Shown: positions 33,926 through 44,819 of the stretch, in pieces | Layout: the number at the start of each line of letters is the position of its first letter | How positions within the stretch are numbered: position 1 is the first letter of the stretch | Source: Tubiluchus corallicola | Lineage: Eukaryota > Priapulida > Priapulimorpha > Priapulimorphida > Tubiluchidae | Direction of reading: 5' to 3' | DNA: 45,000 nt | Assembly: GCA_030141605.1 (NCBI GenBank) | Contig: JAQGDQ010000638.1 | Span: 66,531 to 111,530, forward strand | Program-made: the position numbers and the translations under genes | The notes under the pieces: generated by a model | What the model was told of the DNA's origin: nothing | The model's database searches: none | What the model saw: the letters and a program-made list of their open reading frames with translations, nothing else

Positions 33926-34213
33926 TTACTTTCTTCTTCCCACTTGAATTCAGCTTTGTGACCAAAAATATTTCTATTCTGCTAGCCCTATAATTATGAA
34001 TTATGTTAACTTTACAACTCAGTTATTTTTGCCTCAGCCGTGGGTGCAGTGTGACGCGTATCTAGAAGGAACCGGTCTTTTGTATCAAGTCTTTGCTTTA
34101 GTCGTCACAAGCAGAATAGATCGCTGCACATTAGTCACAAGACAGGATGTCAGTCAGCTCGACATTTCGCAGCAAAAAACAAATGTATTTGAAAACGTCG
34201 CGTTTGTTATTAG

Positions 34214-34666
34214 CCCTTTCAGTCCCAAATTATTTTTTAACAAGAAAAAAATTTTTGTGTTGGTACTTGTTCAGTATGTCCATCTTGTTTACACATAATA
34301 ATTTTTTTCTACCTGTGCCCGCGTGCTAAATATAGCCTGTATCGCACGGGATGCATTGGGATTCAATGGAAGCATAAAATGTGCTTCATTTTGCAACTGC
34401 TGATAATTTTTAAAGTATTTAAGACATTTAGTATGCACGCTATGCTGATCTGTACAAAGTCGTCTCTAAAGTACTGTACCTTGCGCAGTTTTTTATGCTA
34501 TGTAGATTTTCTAGTTTGCCATTTTATCACTATTTTTAGTCTATTGTTATTGGCTTAAATAAAATTAACTATTAACAGATCAAATAAATGTCAGTTTTAA
34601 AATTTTATTAATTTTAAAGACAGAAAATATTCTCGTATCCAACAGGATACAACGGGCATGAAAGGG
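34214..34666 (-). mobile_element. piggyBac-like MITE family B, copy 3 (reverse)
   Basis: CCCTTTCA...TGAAAGGG ends flanked by TTAG and TTAA. The sequence is the reverse complement of the copies at 21286 and 39434. The internal palindrome near the right end is degraded to GTATCCAACAGGATAC. Confidence 0.8.
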
Positions 34667-34789
34667 TTAATTAATTGGTGGCAATAGTTATAAACTAATT
34701 CTGAGTGGTTTCGTCGGCCATACTGCCGTGTTTTTCTCATTGAATGGAGCTTTCACCCATAGTCTCCGCTGCTTCAGTTCATAGTCGCA

Positions 34790-34985
34790 ACGAATTATTC
34801 TCAGTTAACAATTACGTTGCGGTCCTGCCACAAACGACAAAAATTTGTAATCCATGTTTTAAAGTCAAAGAAAATGTAATTTCAAAGTATGTCCCAAAGC
34901 TTTTCACACAAAGCTATACTATAATAGCATTGTGCTTTTACCTGTTTGAAAAGCTTATGTAACTAGAAAAGAAAATTCTTAATAT
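34790..34985 (+). repeat. Repeat family E, partial copy
   Basis: Shares AGCTTATGTAACTAGAAAAG and preceding segments with about 6390-6490. Confidence 0.4.
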
Positions 34986-35682
34986 AAGTCATAAGTTTAT
35001 TTATTTCCACTCTGCATCTAACAGTTATAATAAAAATACAGATAATTTCACTGAAGTAAATATAAATGCAATATTATCCAGAAATTACAAAATGCAGCAT
35101 ATACATGTGCAAATTACATTACAGAATAATTTTGATGTATACAGTTTGAGCCTAAAAGCATAGCTTGACAGGCCAAACTATACGTGGAAATCTTAAAGAA
35201 GTGATTAATAATTGAAATAATGATAATATATACATAAAAGTGGGGGGGGGGGGAGTAGTGAATGAAAGATGAAATGGAGCGAGAACTAAGAAAAACTGTG
35301 ATCATGATCACAAAGTGTTCAGTAACCTGTTCAACATAGTCACGTTTTATTAAGATTACTGTGGAAAAAGAATGCAGGTGATTACCATTATCAAACTGTG
35401 TTACTCTCAATACTTTTGAAATATTTCTTTTCTGACGGTTTTTTTAAAAGTTGAAAGGGAGTGACTACATTTTGAATTGCGGCTTAGTCTATTCCATACG
35501 ACTGGTTCCATATAGCTAATGAAATGTTTCGCCATATTTTTTCTAAAATCTAAAATGTTCGAAACAACTGGTAAAACATCACCGCACCACCATCCCAGAA
35601 TGCACCACTGACTCACCAAAAGAAACTCATTATTGATTTTATTGACAGTATATATGACTTCAGTTAGTGGACGGAAAAACAA
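34986..35682 (-). mobile_element. LINE 3' end: RT C-terminal tail plus 3' UTR
   Basis: The minus-strand frame 35682-35407 contains VWNRLSRNSKCSHSLSTFKK and a basic tail. This is the usual last segment of CR1/Jockey-type reverse transcriptases (W-N-x-L-P...SLSTFK). AT-rich sequence to about 34986 ends with GGAAATAAATAAACTTATG, a LINE-like 3' end. The rest of the element is missing. Confidence 0.6.
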
Positions 35683-36016
35683 ACTGTTTTTTAGAACTTC
35701 ATTATTGAAATTCCGTCATTTAAATGCAAAGATTAACAAAATAATTATGATTATCAACGACATTGTATATTATGTCAACTAAACCGAACAGAGAGATTAG
35801 CTGAATTACGAAGAAACATCTTATTCTATCACACATTTTAAAAAATAATCATTTGCCACGCATCTTACACATTAACAATAAAAGACTGGTGCCAAAGTTA
35901 AGAAATGTAATTGCAGTAGTTTCTAAAGAATGTTGCTATACCTTCTGTACATTAATTTTATGCTGAACTGTTTGATCTAGATTCAAGCATAATTTGAACA
36001 ATGCATAAGTCTAAAC

Positions 36017-36481
36017 CAGTGGTTCTTAACCTTGTTGGAGGTACCGAACCCCACCAGTTTCATATGCGCATTCACCGAACTCCTCTTTAGTGAAAAATAA
36101 AATATGATTTTTTTTCAAATTCAACACATTGATATGTTTTTACTGGTACACAAAATGAGCCGTGCATGAACATCACCTTGTTCAAAGAACAAAACCAACA
36201 CAATGCATAAACTCACAACAAATTACATACCTGCAAATCAGTGTGACTTCTGCTGTTGCCTTTGAGAGACCAGTTCAGATATGCGTGGCTTCACCTTGGC
36301 AAGTGCCACTCTCATGTCATTTTCACAGCAAAGTCTGTTCCTTTTCTTCGTTTTTATGTCCAGCATCCTCGAAAAGGATTGCTCACAAAGATATGTTGTA
36401 ACAAATGGAGGCTCTGCCGAACCCCTGAGATCGACTCGACGAACACCTAGGGTTCGATCGAACCCAGGTTAAGAACCACTG
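36017..36481. mobile_element. hAT-like MITE with perfect 8-bp target duplication
   Basis: Ends CAGTGGTTCTTAACCT and AGGTTAAGAACCACTG are perfect inverted repeats, flanked on both sides by GTCTAAAC (36009-36016 and 36482-36489). About 465 bp. The terminus is the classic hAT (Charlie/Tip100-like) type. The three short overlapping open frames inside are not genes. Confidence 0.92.
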
Positions 36482-36489
36482 GTCTAAAC

Positions 36490-38080
36490 TACGCGCCTAA
36501 TATAGGACTGTTAAAAACATTCTATTGTCATGATTTTGAACATGAAAATCTGAAACTGCCTCTGTGGGAAAGAAATTTACCCTATAATGTTGTTTTCGTC
36601 TTTCTTCTCTTTCCTCGTCTTTCTCAACACCGCAAGAACGCAACAGGCTAAAAAGCAGTGAAAGACCTAATTAGATTTTTCAGGGTAATGCCATGCAGAC
36701 CAGACGGCATTTTTCGCACTGATAACATTTTTCGAAAACAGTGACATACGAAACACAGTTATGTCGACACAATCACTCAGGAATGTAAGTAAAAATTTGC
36801 ACAAGAAAAATTGCACGGTATGAATTTTTCACTTACCAAAATATGAGTTTAGGGTTAGGGTTACTGTGGGTGATAATTATTTTAGTTATTTTTCCCTCTG
36901 ACAAGGAAGTGATGCTTCAACACAGTTTGTTTGTTTGGTTGTTTTTTGTCTGTTATAGAAGCAAGCCTATTATCCTACTTAGCAGGTTTCAAGAACCTTG
37001 TGGAGAAGGCGGGAATGAACTGCCAAATGGACGTTGTTTCGCCCGCTCTTTTTTCACAAAACTTAACTGAACACCGACAGACAAAAACATTCGTGAAACA
37101 CTTCGTAAAGGTCTCAAAGGGAATGCTTAGTACCTTCTTTACTATCTTCACCAGGTCAACCAACTACGAGCTAGTTCCATGTTCAATTTCAATGAATTCT
37201 CGCTTTGCCAACTATTTAACCACCTAGCCGTCTGTAGCCTTTGCTTATTAATGTGTATAAACTGAGTTGGTATGTTTAAAGTTGTAGATCACTCACTTTG
37301 TAGAACAAGAATAAAAAAACTATACTACATATTTGCAAAAAACAGAAAAGTGTTTATTAAACTACATACACATGAGTAGCATGACTGCTGCACTGAACAC
37401 TGAGAGTGAGACAGTGACCAGAAAGTAAATCAGGCAGTATATATAGGTATAGGTGATTATGCAAACTTGGCTTCACAAAAACCATTACTGTAAAATAGGG
37501 AGAGATCCAGTGAATGACCGTACAATTATACTGGGGGTGAGTTTAGCTAGTAAAATTAGTTCATAGATGGCAGCACCTAAAAATGTACAATTACAACTTC
37601 CACAATACGTGTATTTGTTAGTCTATTACTATCGCCAAAATTAATGCTTAAAGAAACGTAGACAAGCACTAGGTGGAATATTCGCTAGTTATTGATTATA
37701 AATCTATTTTATGAACAAAATATGTAGTGAGTCTTTTGCTAGTCTACATAATACTTATACATGTACGTTTTTGTATGTTTGTTTATCTTAGTTTTGAGTT
37801 TTTTTAGTCAAAAGAATCAGACACATAAGTTTAAGATTGTTCGGCTTTGACCTACTGTCTACTACTAGAGATTTGCTTCCTACTGAGCATACACATGTGC
37901 CATTTTTACCTACATTTCCATTTGTGTCATTTTTGCAGCGCCATTTTACCTGTGCCATTTTTACCGCGCACCATCATGGACCGTTGCTTCATGCACAAAC
38001 ATTTGACGATTAAAAAAATAGGAGTCAGGAAGATGCAATAACTCTGATGCGATTGACCACTGTCCAAACATGTGCGTTTG
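36490..38080. other. No gene recognised
   Basis: An open frame at about 36960-37227 after an acceptor-like TCTGTTATAG (EASLLSYLAGFKNLVEKAG...) has no recognised family. Other content is AT-rich. Confidence 0.35.
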
Positions 38081-38081
38081 A

Positions 38082-38237
38082 AAACGGGAAGGTAAGAGGA
38101 AAGCAACATTTGAATTAGACTTCAAAACTTATGGAAGAACCCATGACAAATTCAGACCGTCCACTAACGCAGAAATGAAAAAATTTTTGGATAAGGCTTC
38201 TAAGTTTCCAAAATTCAAGAAATGCATTTCAAGCTGA
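38082..38237 (+). CDS. Short lysine-rich open frame, unassigned
   Basis: 51 codons from just after a stop: KREGKRKATFELDFKTYG... to ...FPKFKKCISS and a TGA. There is no ATG at the front and no clear acceptor. The composition looks protein-like, but no family is recognised. It could be a decayed transposon piece or a terminal exon. Confidence 0.15.
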   Translation, partial: KREGKRKATFELDFKTYGRTHDKFRPSTNAEMKKFLDKASKFPKFKKCISS

Positions 38238-38518
38238 AACTCTGTCCCGGCCCGTTGCGGCCAGGCCTTTCAAAATTCAAGGTTCGTTTATTCCACTTCA
38301 TACAAAACATAATATTACAGTATTAAATAATGGAAATTTACAATTTAACAAATATTTAGTTACGATTTAATAATGTAAATAATTTAAAGAAAGTAAGAAT
38401 AAATGATTTTGTCACAAGCTCCCCTGAAGCTTAGCTTGACGAAAAATTTGAAAGGTGGAACAGAGGTAAATGGCCTATGGTTCGCTGTTATTATGAATAA
38501 AAGACTCAAGTACCAAGT

Positions 38519-38980
38519 CACAATCCGTCTGCGTGAACGACACTGCTGCTAGATTATACAAAGTGTAACGAACTCGGTATGTAAAAATGAATTACCATTG
38601 ACCGCTTGTCACAATCCGTCTGCGTGAACGACACTGCTGCTAGATTATACAAAGTGTGACGAACTCGGTATGTAAAAATGAATTACCATTGACCGCTTGT
38701 CACAATCCGTCTGCGTGAACGACACTGCTGCTAGATTATACAAAGTGTGACGAACTCGGTATGTAAAAATGAATTACCATTGACCGCTTGTCACAATCCG
38801 TCTGCGTGAACGACACTGCTGCTAGATTATACAAAGTGTGACGAACTCGGTATGTAAAAATGAAGTACCATTGACCGCTTGTCACAATCCGTCTGCGTGA
38901 ACGACACTGCTGCTAAATTCTACACCGTAAATCGTCTGGAACTGATTGGGAGTGTGACGAACTCGGTATGTAAAAATGAA
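38519..38980. repeat. 91-bp tandem array upstream of GXYLT
   Basis: Units start at 38519, 38610, 38701, 38792 and 38883, exact 91-bp steps, each opening CACAATCCGTCTGCGTGAAC. The fifth unit is altered internally by an inserted segment. The array ends about 170 bp before the GXYLT start codon. Confidence 0.95.
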
Positions 38981-39148
38981 TTCAGAGAGGCATAAAACTT
39001 CTCCGCTAATCTTACTTGATATTAAGCTAAGACTTTTGTACACACACTAAGTTACTATGCATCTAAGAAACAGCTTTTTGGAAAAGAAATATTAGCAAGA
39101 GTAGTTTGTAAATTTGTGTCTGATTTTCATCTTACTCCAACCGGAAGA

Positions 39149-39268
39149 ATGCAGCAGAAGAACCGTGGAAAACTCCTGTGCGCCGCTGTTAGCTTGATTT
39201 TTCTTTACAGTGCTACACAATGGAGTGGATTAACAGATACCGCTTGGAGGAGACTAGCATCTCAAGAA
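39149..39268 (+). CDS. GXYLT1: GXYLT-like coding exon 1
   Basis: 120 nt, 40 codons, donor GTGAGT, phase 0. [20 protein letters not shown] is the signal anchor. The start is the first ATG that gives a basic-then-hydrophobic N-terminus and joins exon 2 in frame. Confidence 0.75.
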
Positions 39269-42200
39269 GTGAGTGGTGATGTAACACATTTATGATTCGA
39301 ATAAAGCAGATAGACATTGCTGGGAGTAAAACTCGGCACCCCCAATAATCTGTATCTCGTAGAAGCAGACAGGACTAATGTCAGAGACTTAATTTAAAAC
39401 AGTTTTTTTAGATAAAAAGCTTAGTGATCTTAACCCTTTCATACCCGTTGTATCCCATGGGATACGAGAATATTCTCTGCCTTTAAAATTAATAAAATTT
39501 TAAAAAAAGAGTTATTTGATCCGTTAATAGTTATTTTGATTTAAGCCAATAACAATAGACTAAAAATGGTGATAAAATGGCAAACTAAAAAATCTACATA
39601 GCATAAAAAACTGCGCAAGGTACAGTAGTTTAGAGATGACTTTGTACAGATCAGCATAGCATGCATACTAAATGTGTTAAATACTTTAAAAAATTATCAG
39701 CATTTGCTTTTTATCATGTTTAGCAACCATTGAATCCCAATGTATCCCGTGGGATACAGGCTATATTTAGCAGACGGGCACAGGTAGAAAAAAATAATTA
39801 TTATATGTAAACAAGATGGACATACTGAACAAAAGTACCAAGCCAAAAAAAATTTTCTTATTAAAAAAATAATTTGGAACTGAAAGGGTTAAGTTTAATG
39901 AACCCCTAACACTTGCTTGACAATTCATTATTAATTCACGTTGTCACTCTCTTGCATCTAATTCCTTTCACAAGTCTTATGATTACGTTCCTGATACTGT
40001 AAAAATGTAAACAGTGTAAAATGTAAGCATGCGTTAAAAGAACATGCAATTTAATTGTCTGATAACACCGATTTTCTACGAATAAATTTTAGTAGGTTTA
40101 TGTTGTCGTCTCATCATCTGAGGACTAGGACTGGCAGATGGGACAGGCCAAGGCCCCTTCAAAAGTGTTTTGAAGGGGCCTTGGGACACACCACCCATTC
40201 CTCGTGATAAAAGGCAACGCAGGTGTGATGATATCTCTATTCAAGACGAATCGCATGTTATTGCACAATGTAGATTATCTGAGCTATTTAAACAGAGTGC
40301 AAGAGCAATTTGATTTTGAGCCTGAATTTTGTGGTAAATTCTTCTGTGCAATTTTGAAAATTTACAATAAATTCGCCGCCATTTTTTACCCACGAATACA
40401 ATTAACCAGGCCTACACTAGAAATTTTTGCATACTGATAGTTTAAAACTGGTAAATAATATTAATAATTGTGGGAAAAATTTAAGTGTCCTAATTTGCTT
40501 ATGCAGCTATTATGTTAATCAGCTTTCTTTTTAACAGAGTTCATTCGATGGATACAAGCAGTTTCAAAGTGTACTACACTTGGCTATTAGTATTGCTGGC
40601 AGTGAGATATACACAGAGGAGGCTTTAGTTATGTTGAAAAGTGCCTTAATGGTGACTTCAGTGCCTGTTCAACTACATATCATAGTCAGCAGTTCTGAAA
40701 CAAAAGACATTGTGAAAATGAAGGTGAGTCATTGCAGCGTGTATTCGGTTCATAAAAATAGGTAGCTATTATGTTAGCTAATGAGCGAACTTATTTACTG
40801 ACACAAGTTTGCAGAGTAATGTGACAAGCATTGATTTAATTTTTAATACAGGCATAGTGGTGTAAAGAAAATCTCGATTCTCTTTTTGTATGAATCTAGA
40901 TTCGGTTTTTCCTCTGCAGCTATCAAATGGTACGCACTATGGTGCACCCAAACACAGCAAACTATTTACATACTGATGATTATGACTCGTCATTTGTTGT
41001 GCATGTAGTTGTGTTAAGCCATGATGATGTGTGCATTGTGTTCAGTCATTGTGTTGTGCATATTGTTTTCAGTAATTGTGATGTATACACTATGTTCATT
41101 CATTGTGATATGTGCGTAGTGTGCAATCATTATGATGTATACACTATGTTCATTCATTGTGATATGTGCGCAGTGTGCAATCATTATGATGTGTACAATA
41201 TGTTCATTCATTGTGATATGTGCGTAGTGTGCAATCATTATGATGTATACACTATGTTCATTCATTGTGATATGTGCGTAGTGTGCAATCATTATGATGT
41301 ATACACTATGTTCATTCATTGTGATATGTGCGCAGTGTGCAATCATTATGATGTGTACAATATGTTCATTCATTGTGATATGTGCGTAGTGTGCAATCAT
41401 TATGATGTATACACTATGTTCATTCATTGTGATATGTGCGTAGTGTGCAATCATTATGATGTATACACTATGTTCATTCATTGTGATATGTGCGCAGTGT
41501 GCAATCATTATGATGTGTGCATTATGTTCAGTTATTGTGATATGTGCGTAGTGTGCAATCATTATGATGTGTGCATTATGTTCAGTTATTGTGATATGTG
41601 CGTAGTGTGCAATCATTATGATGTGTGCATTATGTTCAGTTATTGTGGTATGTGCATCCTATGCAATCACCGTAGTCTGTGCAGTGTGCTTTGTTTGCAG
41701 CCATTGCGATGTATGCATTGTTTTCAGTAATTGTGATGTATACACCATGTTCATTCATTGTGATATGTGCGTAGTATGCAGTCATTACGATGTGTACATT
41801 ATGTTCATTCATTGTGGTATGTGCATCCTATGCAATCACCGTAGTCTGTGCAGTGTGCTTTGTTTGGAATCATTGCTATGTATGCATTGTTTTCAGTCAT
41901 TCAGGTGCATGCATTGTGTTCAGTGGTTGTGATCTGTCCATTGTGTGCAATCATTGTGATATGGGCGTCATATGACATCTTTGTACTCATTGTGGTGCGT
42001 GCATTAAGCAAGTAAACAATTTATTGTCATTGTAGCATACACACTATGAAATTGATGTGGTTTTACGTACTGCTGTAACTTATGGAAACAACAAGGAGAT
42101 TAACACGAATAATTTAATCATTTGTACAGTGACATAGAGAATTAATATTGGAGATTTACTGAGTTTACTTTTGATGGTGCGAGTTGCTGAGTTTTAAACG

Positions 42201-44380
42201 ATAACTTTTACGTTTTTAAAACTATTGCTTTTCCCGTCCTTATTATAAATGTTTTTTACGTGTTTTGATTGGGTACAATCTGGTCAAAGAACGCAAGCGA
42301 AATGGACCTAATTCTTAAAAATCCCTTTGAAATCCCAAATGTGAAATTAGGAACACTAAAATAACATCTTTTCTTTCATTTATTTTGTTTTAGTTAGAGG
42401 AATGGCAAAAGTATAGGAAGGCGGATTACATTTTTTACCCACTTGATATGATAGACGTACCTCGTGAACTTGTGAAAACGTTTAAACCAGGACAAAGTGT
42501 ACCACTTTTTCTTCCTGTGAGTAAATTGTTTCGTTATACTGGAGTACAGAGAATCTATTAAAATATGTTAAATGTCAGATAATTATGCTACGAAGAGTAT
42601 TCATAGAGTCAGACCCAAATAAGGAAATTAAGGAGCGGCGTCACGTGACTGCTCATTCGTCAGACTCCCAAATAAGGAATTGCCCATTTTGTCAGACTGC
42701 GCACGCAGCTGCAAATAAGGAACTGCTCATTTGTCAGACTCCCAAATAAGGAATTGCCCATTTTGTCAGACTGCGCGCGCAGCCTGGCAAGAATGCTGTG
42801 AAGCCACACGCCGCAGGGCTTGGAGACTAGGCACTCATGAAGAGGACTTCAGATAGATCAGGGGGCTTGGCATTGCTATACATTTATTATATTGTGATGT
42901 TACTTGATAAAAGTTTTATTTCCTAATCAAAGTCTTATAGCTTTGCCTTTATTCAAACGTTCATAAACAGCTACACACATCGCTCACCTATGTACTACTA
43001 CTATACAACCAACCTAATAATTTTACTACTGGGCTACGTAAAAAAATTGCCTAAGTTTTGATCACGATATTATAAAAACAAAATAAGGTAATCGTTTGAA
43101 AATTATGTACCAATGTAACACACGCGCTTTTGTATAAACAGAAAAACTTTAGGCAGTCCCTCAGATTCTTCCAAAGAAACAGAAGTTTTAAAACAACGTG
43201 GCAAAAAATTGCTGGAAAAAATTCCTGCACTGTTGCTAAATTTACAGCAAGTACGCAACGTGTCCACCATTTTAATTGCAAAGTAGACGAAGACGTTACC
43301 TCCAGCAGCTGAAGCAGCTTCTAACTCAAGGTGCATTTCATTCATTATACAATTTAGTCTCTTTGCGTATTTGTCCGGCCGTTGTATATTCCACATACCA
43401 AATAGCCTAGAGGATTATGTCCCATTTTATGTACTGATGATCACTTATTATTAGTTCAAACACACACGCACACGCACTTACACGTACACACACACGCACA
43501 CGCACTTACACGCACGCACGCACACACACACACACGCACGCACGCACGCACGCACTTACACGCACGCACACACACACACACGCAAACACACACACACACG
43601 CACGCACGCACGCACTTACACGCACGCACACACACACACACGCACTTACACGCACGCACACACACACGCACACGCACTTACACGCACGCACGCACACACA
43701 CACGCACGCACGCACTTACACACACATGCACACACACACACACACGCACACACACACACGCACTTACACGCACGCACGCACACACACACACACTTACACG
43801 CACTTACACGCACGCACGCACACACACACACGCACGCACTTACACACACATGCACACACACACGCACGCACACACACACACGCACTTACACGCACGCACG
43901 CACACACGCACGCACGCACACACGCACGCACGCACGCACGCACTTACACACACATGCACACACACACACACACACGCACTTACACACACACACACACACA
44001 CACATACGTTCACCCACACATTCACTCACTCACGCATTCACAGATTTACAATAAAGACCCTATTTCAACTAAACCTGAAATTCACTGTTTTTGCGATGAT
44101 TACCTTCTGAAAATGATAAAATCCTATTTCTAATAAGTTACTATCAACTATTAACTGAAACTTTCTCATTAACAGGACATTCTATCTACACTGGAAAAAG
44201 TCATTTACTTAGACATAGATATGATTATAATGAGACCACTGGAAGAACTCTGGTCTTATTTTAATAAAATGAATAGAACTCAAGCACTAGGAGTGATCAT
44301 GATAGATGAGGACAAGAAATATGGTTATGATCGATATGCGAAAAAGAGAACGGTGGATACTCGAATTTATGGCATTGACG
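39149..44380 (+). CDS. GXYLT1: Glucoside xylosyltransferase (GT8 family, GXYLT1/2-like), first four coding exons
   Basis: Exons 39149-39268, 40538-40723, 42394-42516 and 44176-44380 join in frame (211 codons plus one base) with GT-AG introns, and the gene runs off the right edge. Residues 1-40 contain a basic start and a hydrophobic segment ([17 protein letters not shown]), a type II membrane anchor. [11 protein letters not shown] and [11 protein letters not shown] match the first strand and helix of human GXYLT (VMHLAVVACGERLEETVTMLKSA). [12 protein letters not shown] matches its [28 protein letters not shown] carries the GT8 DxD motif (D156-I-D158) that binds Mn2+ and UDP-xylose. Known family role: adding xylose to O-glucose on EGF repeats (for example Notch) in the Golgi/ER. 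Choosing GXYLT1 over GXYLT2 is arbitrary; an invertebrate would be expected to have one ancestral gene. The stem between anchor and catalytic domain is short compared with human. Confidence 0.87.
39434..39888 (+). mobile_element. piggyBac-like MITE family B, copy 2
   Basis: CCCTTTCA...TGAAAGGG ends with intact TTAA on both sides (39430-39433 and 39889-39892), about 455 bp, in GXYLT intron 1. It carries both GTATCCC...GGGATAC palindromes and is nearly identical to copy 1. Confidence 0.88.
40148..40184. repeat. Perfect 17-bp hairpin
   Basis: CCAAGGCCCCTTCAAAA (40148-40164), loop GTG, and TTTTGAAGGGGCCTTGG (40168-40184). GC-rich in an AT-rich intron. No flanking inverted repeats that I could extend. 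Confidence 0.9.
40538..40723 (+). CDS. GXYLT1: GXYLT-like coding exon 2
   Basis: 186 nt, 62 codons, between acceptor TTTTTAACAG and donor GTGAGT, phase 0 at both ends. It encodes the start of the GT-A fold ([24 protein letters not shown]). Confidence 0.88.
41040..41980. repeat. 54-bp satellite in GXYLT intron 2
   Basis: Units of 54 bp (18 codons), themselves built from two related 27-bp halves, read through as repeats such as [18 protein letters not shown]. The reverse strand is open too. The array lies wholly between exons 2 and 3, so the 267-codon open frame is a by-product of a repeat length divisible by three. The units become more diverged after about 41640. Confidence 0.9.
42394..42516 (+). 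CDS. GXYLT1: GXYLT-like coding exon 3
   Basis: 123 nt, 41 codons, between acceptor TTTTGTTTTAG and donor GTGAGT, phase 0 at both ends. [20 protein letters not shown] to [12 protein letters not shown]. Confidence 0.88.
42610..42785. repeat. 74-bp tandem duplication
   Basis: CAGACTCCCAAATAAGGAAT starts at 42661 and again at 42735, with CAGACTGCGC following in both. Two copies plus a diverged leading part. Confidence 0.8.
42786..43455. other. GXYLT intron 3, no gene recognised
   Basis: AT-rich intron. Overlapping minus-strand frames (43051-43396) have no recognised motif. Confidence 0.4.
43458..44035. repeat. CA/CG-type microsatellite, about 570 bp
   Basis: Alternating CACACA and CACGCACG tracts punctuated by CACTTACACG at irregular intervals. 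All long His/Thr or Cys/Val open frames here are artefacts. It ends about 140 bp before GXYLT exon 4. Confidence 0.97.
44176..44380 (+). CDS. GXYLT1: GXYLT-like coding exon 4 (DxD exon)
   Basis: 205 nt between acceptor CTCATTAACAG and donor GTAAAA, leaving one base. It encodes [19 protein letters not shown] with the DxD motif, then [13 protein letters not shown]. The next exon, expected to begin with an NSGV-like motif, is outside the window. Confidence 0.88.
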
Positions 44381-44819
44381 GTAAAAGATCTTTTAATACT
44401 TTTAGTTAATATCACTAGCTTAATGACTTCCGATGTTCTCTACGACAAGACAGATGAGCTCTAGGGCCTGCATACCGGAAACGCGTTGCACAAAAAACAA
44501 GTGCTGTACCTTTTATGTCACAGGTGTTCAGTGGTGACGTAGTGCCCACGATCCAGAGCTCATGAGGAACACAGTGTTATACTTGAAATTTGAATTTTAA
44601 AATTACAAATATTTGCCAATTTTTTTTAATATCACATTGAATGTTGTACAATAGCCCTGTACTTCGATTTTCGCTTTTGCAAACACGTGCAAGACACTCA
44701 TCGAATGTTGATGTTGTTGAAAATGTCGTCACTACTGTAATTTACTCCTCGGTCGTTAATTAAGTCTTAAACTATCGTTTCATTATCAGAAACGCTGTGG
44801 CAAGATTATAGGTGTTTGT
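44381..44819. other. GXYLT intron 4, nothing recognised
   Basis: AT-rich, no exon seen. Confidence 0.4.

Noticed and set aside
36847-36861. TTAGGGTTAGGGTTA, a short telomere-like repeat
   Set aside because: Only about two and a half units, too short to argue for a telomeric insertion.
36931-37227. 98-codon frame after an acceptor-like site
   Set aside because: The peptide has no recognised family, there is no neighbouring exon, and other frames are also open here.
38519-38980. Regularly spaced repeats that might suggest a CRISPR array
   Set aside because: The units are directly adjacent 91-bp copies without variable spacers, in an animal genome.
40927-41975. 267-codon Cys/His-rich frame and 200-codon reverse frame
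   Set aside because: Both are read-through of a 54-bp satellite lying entirely in a GXYLT intron between two well-supported exons.
43456-44133. His/Thr-rich and Cys/Val-rich open frames
   Set aside because: Simple CA/CG repeats translate this way in several frames; no gene features.
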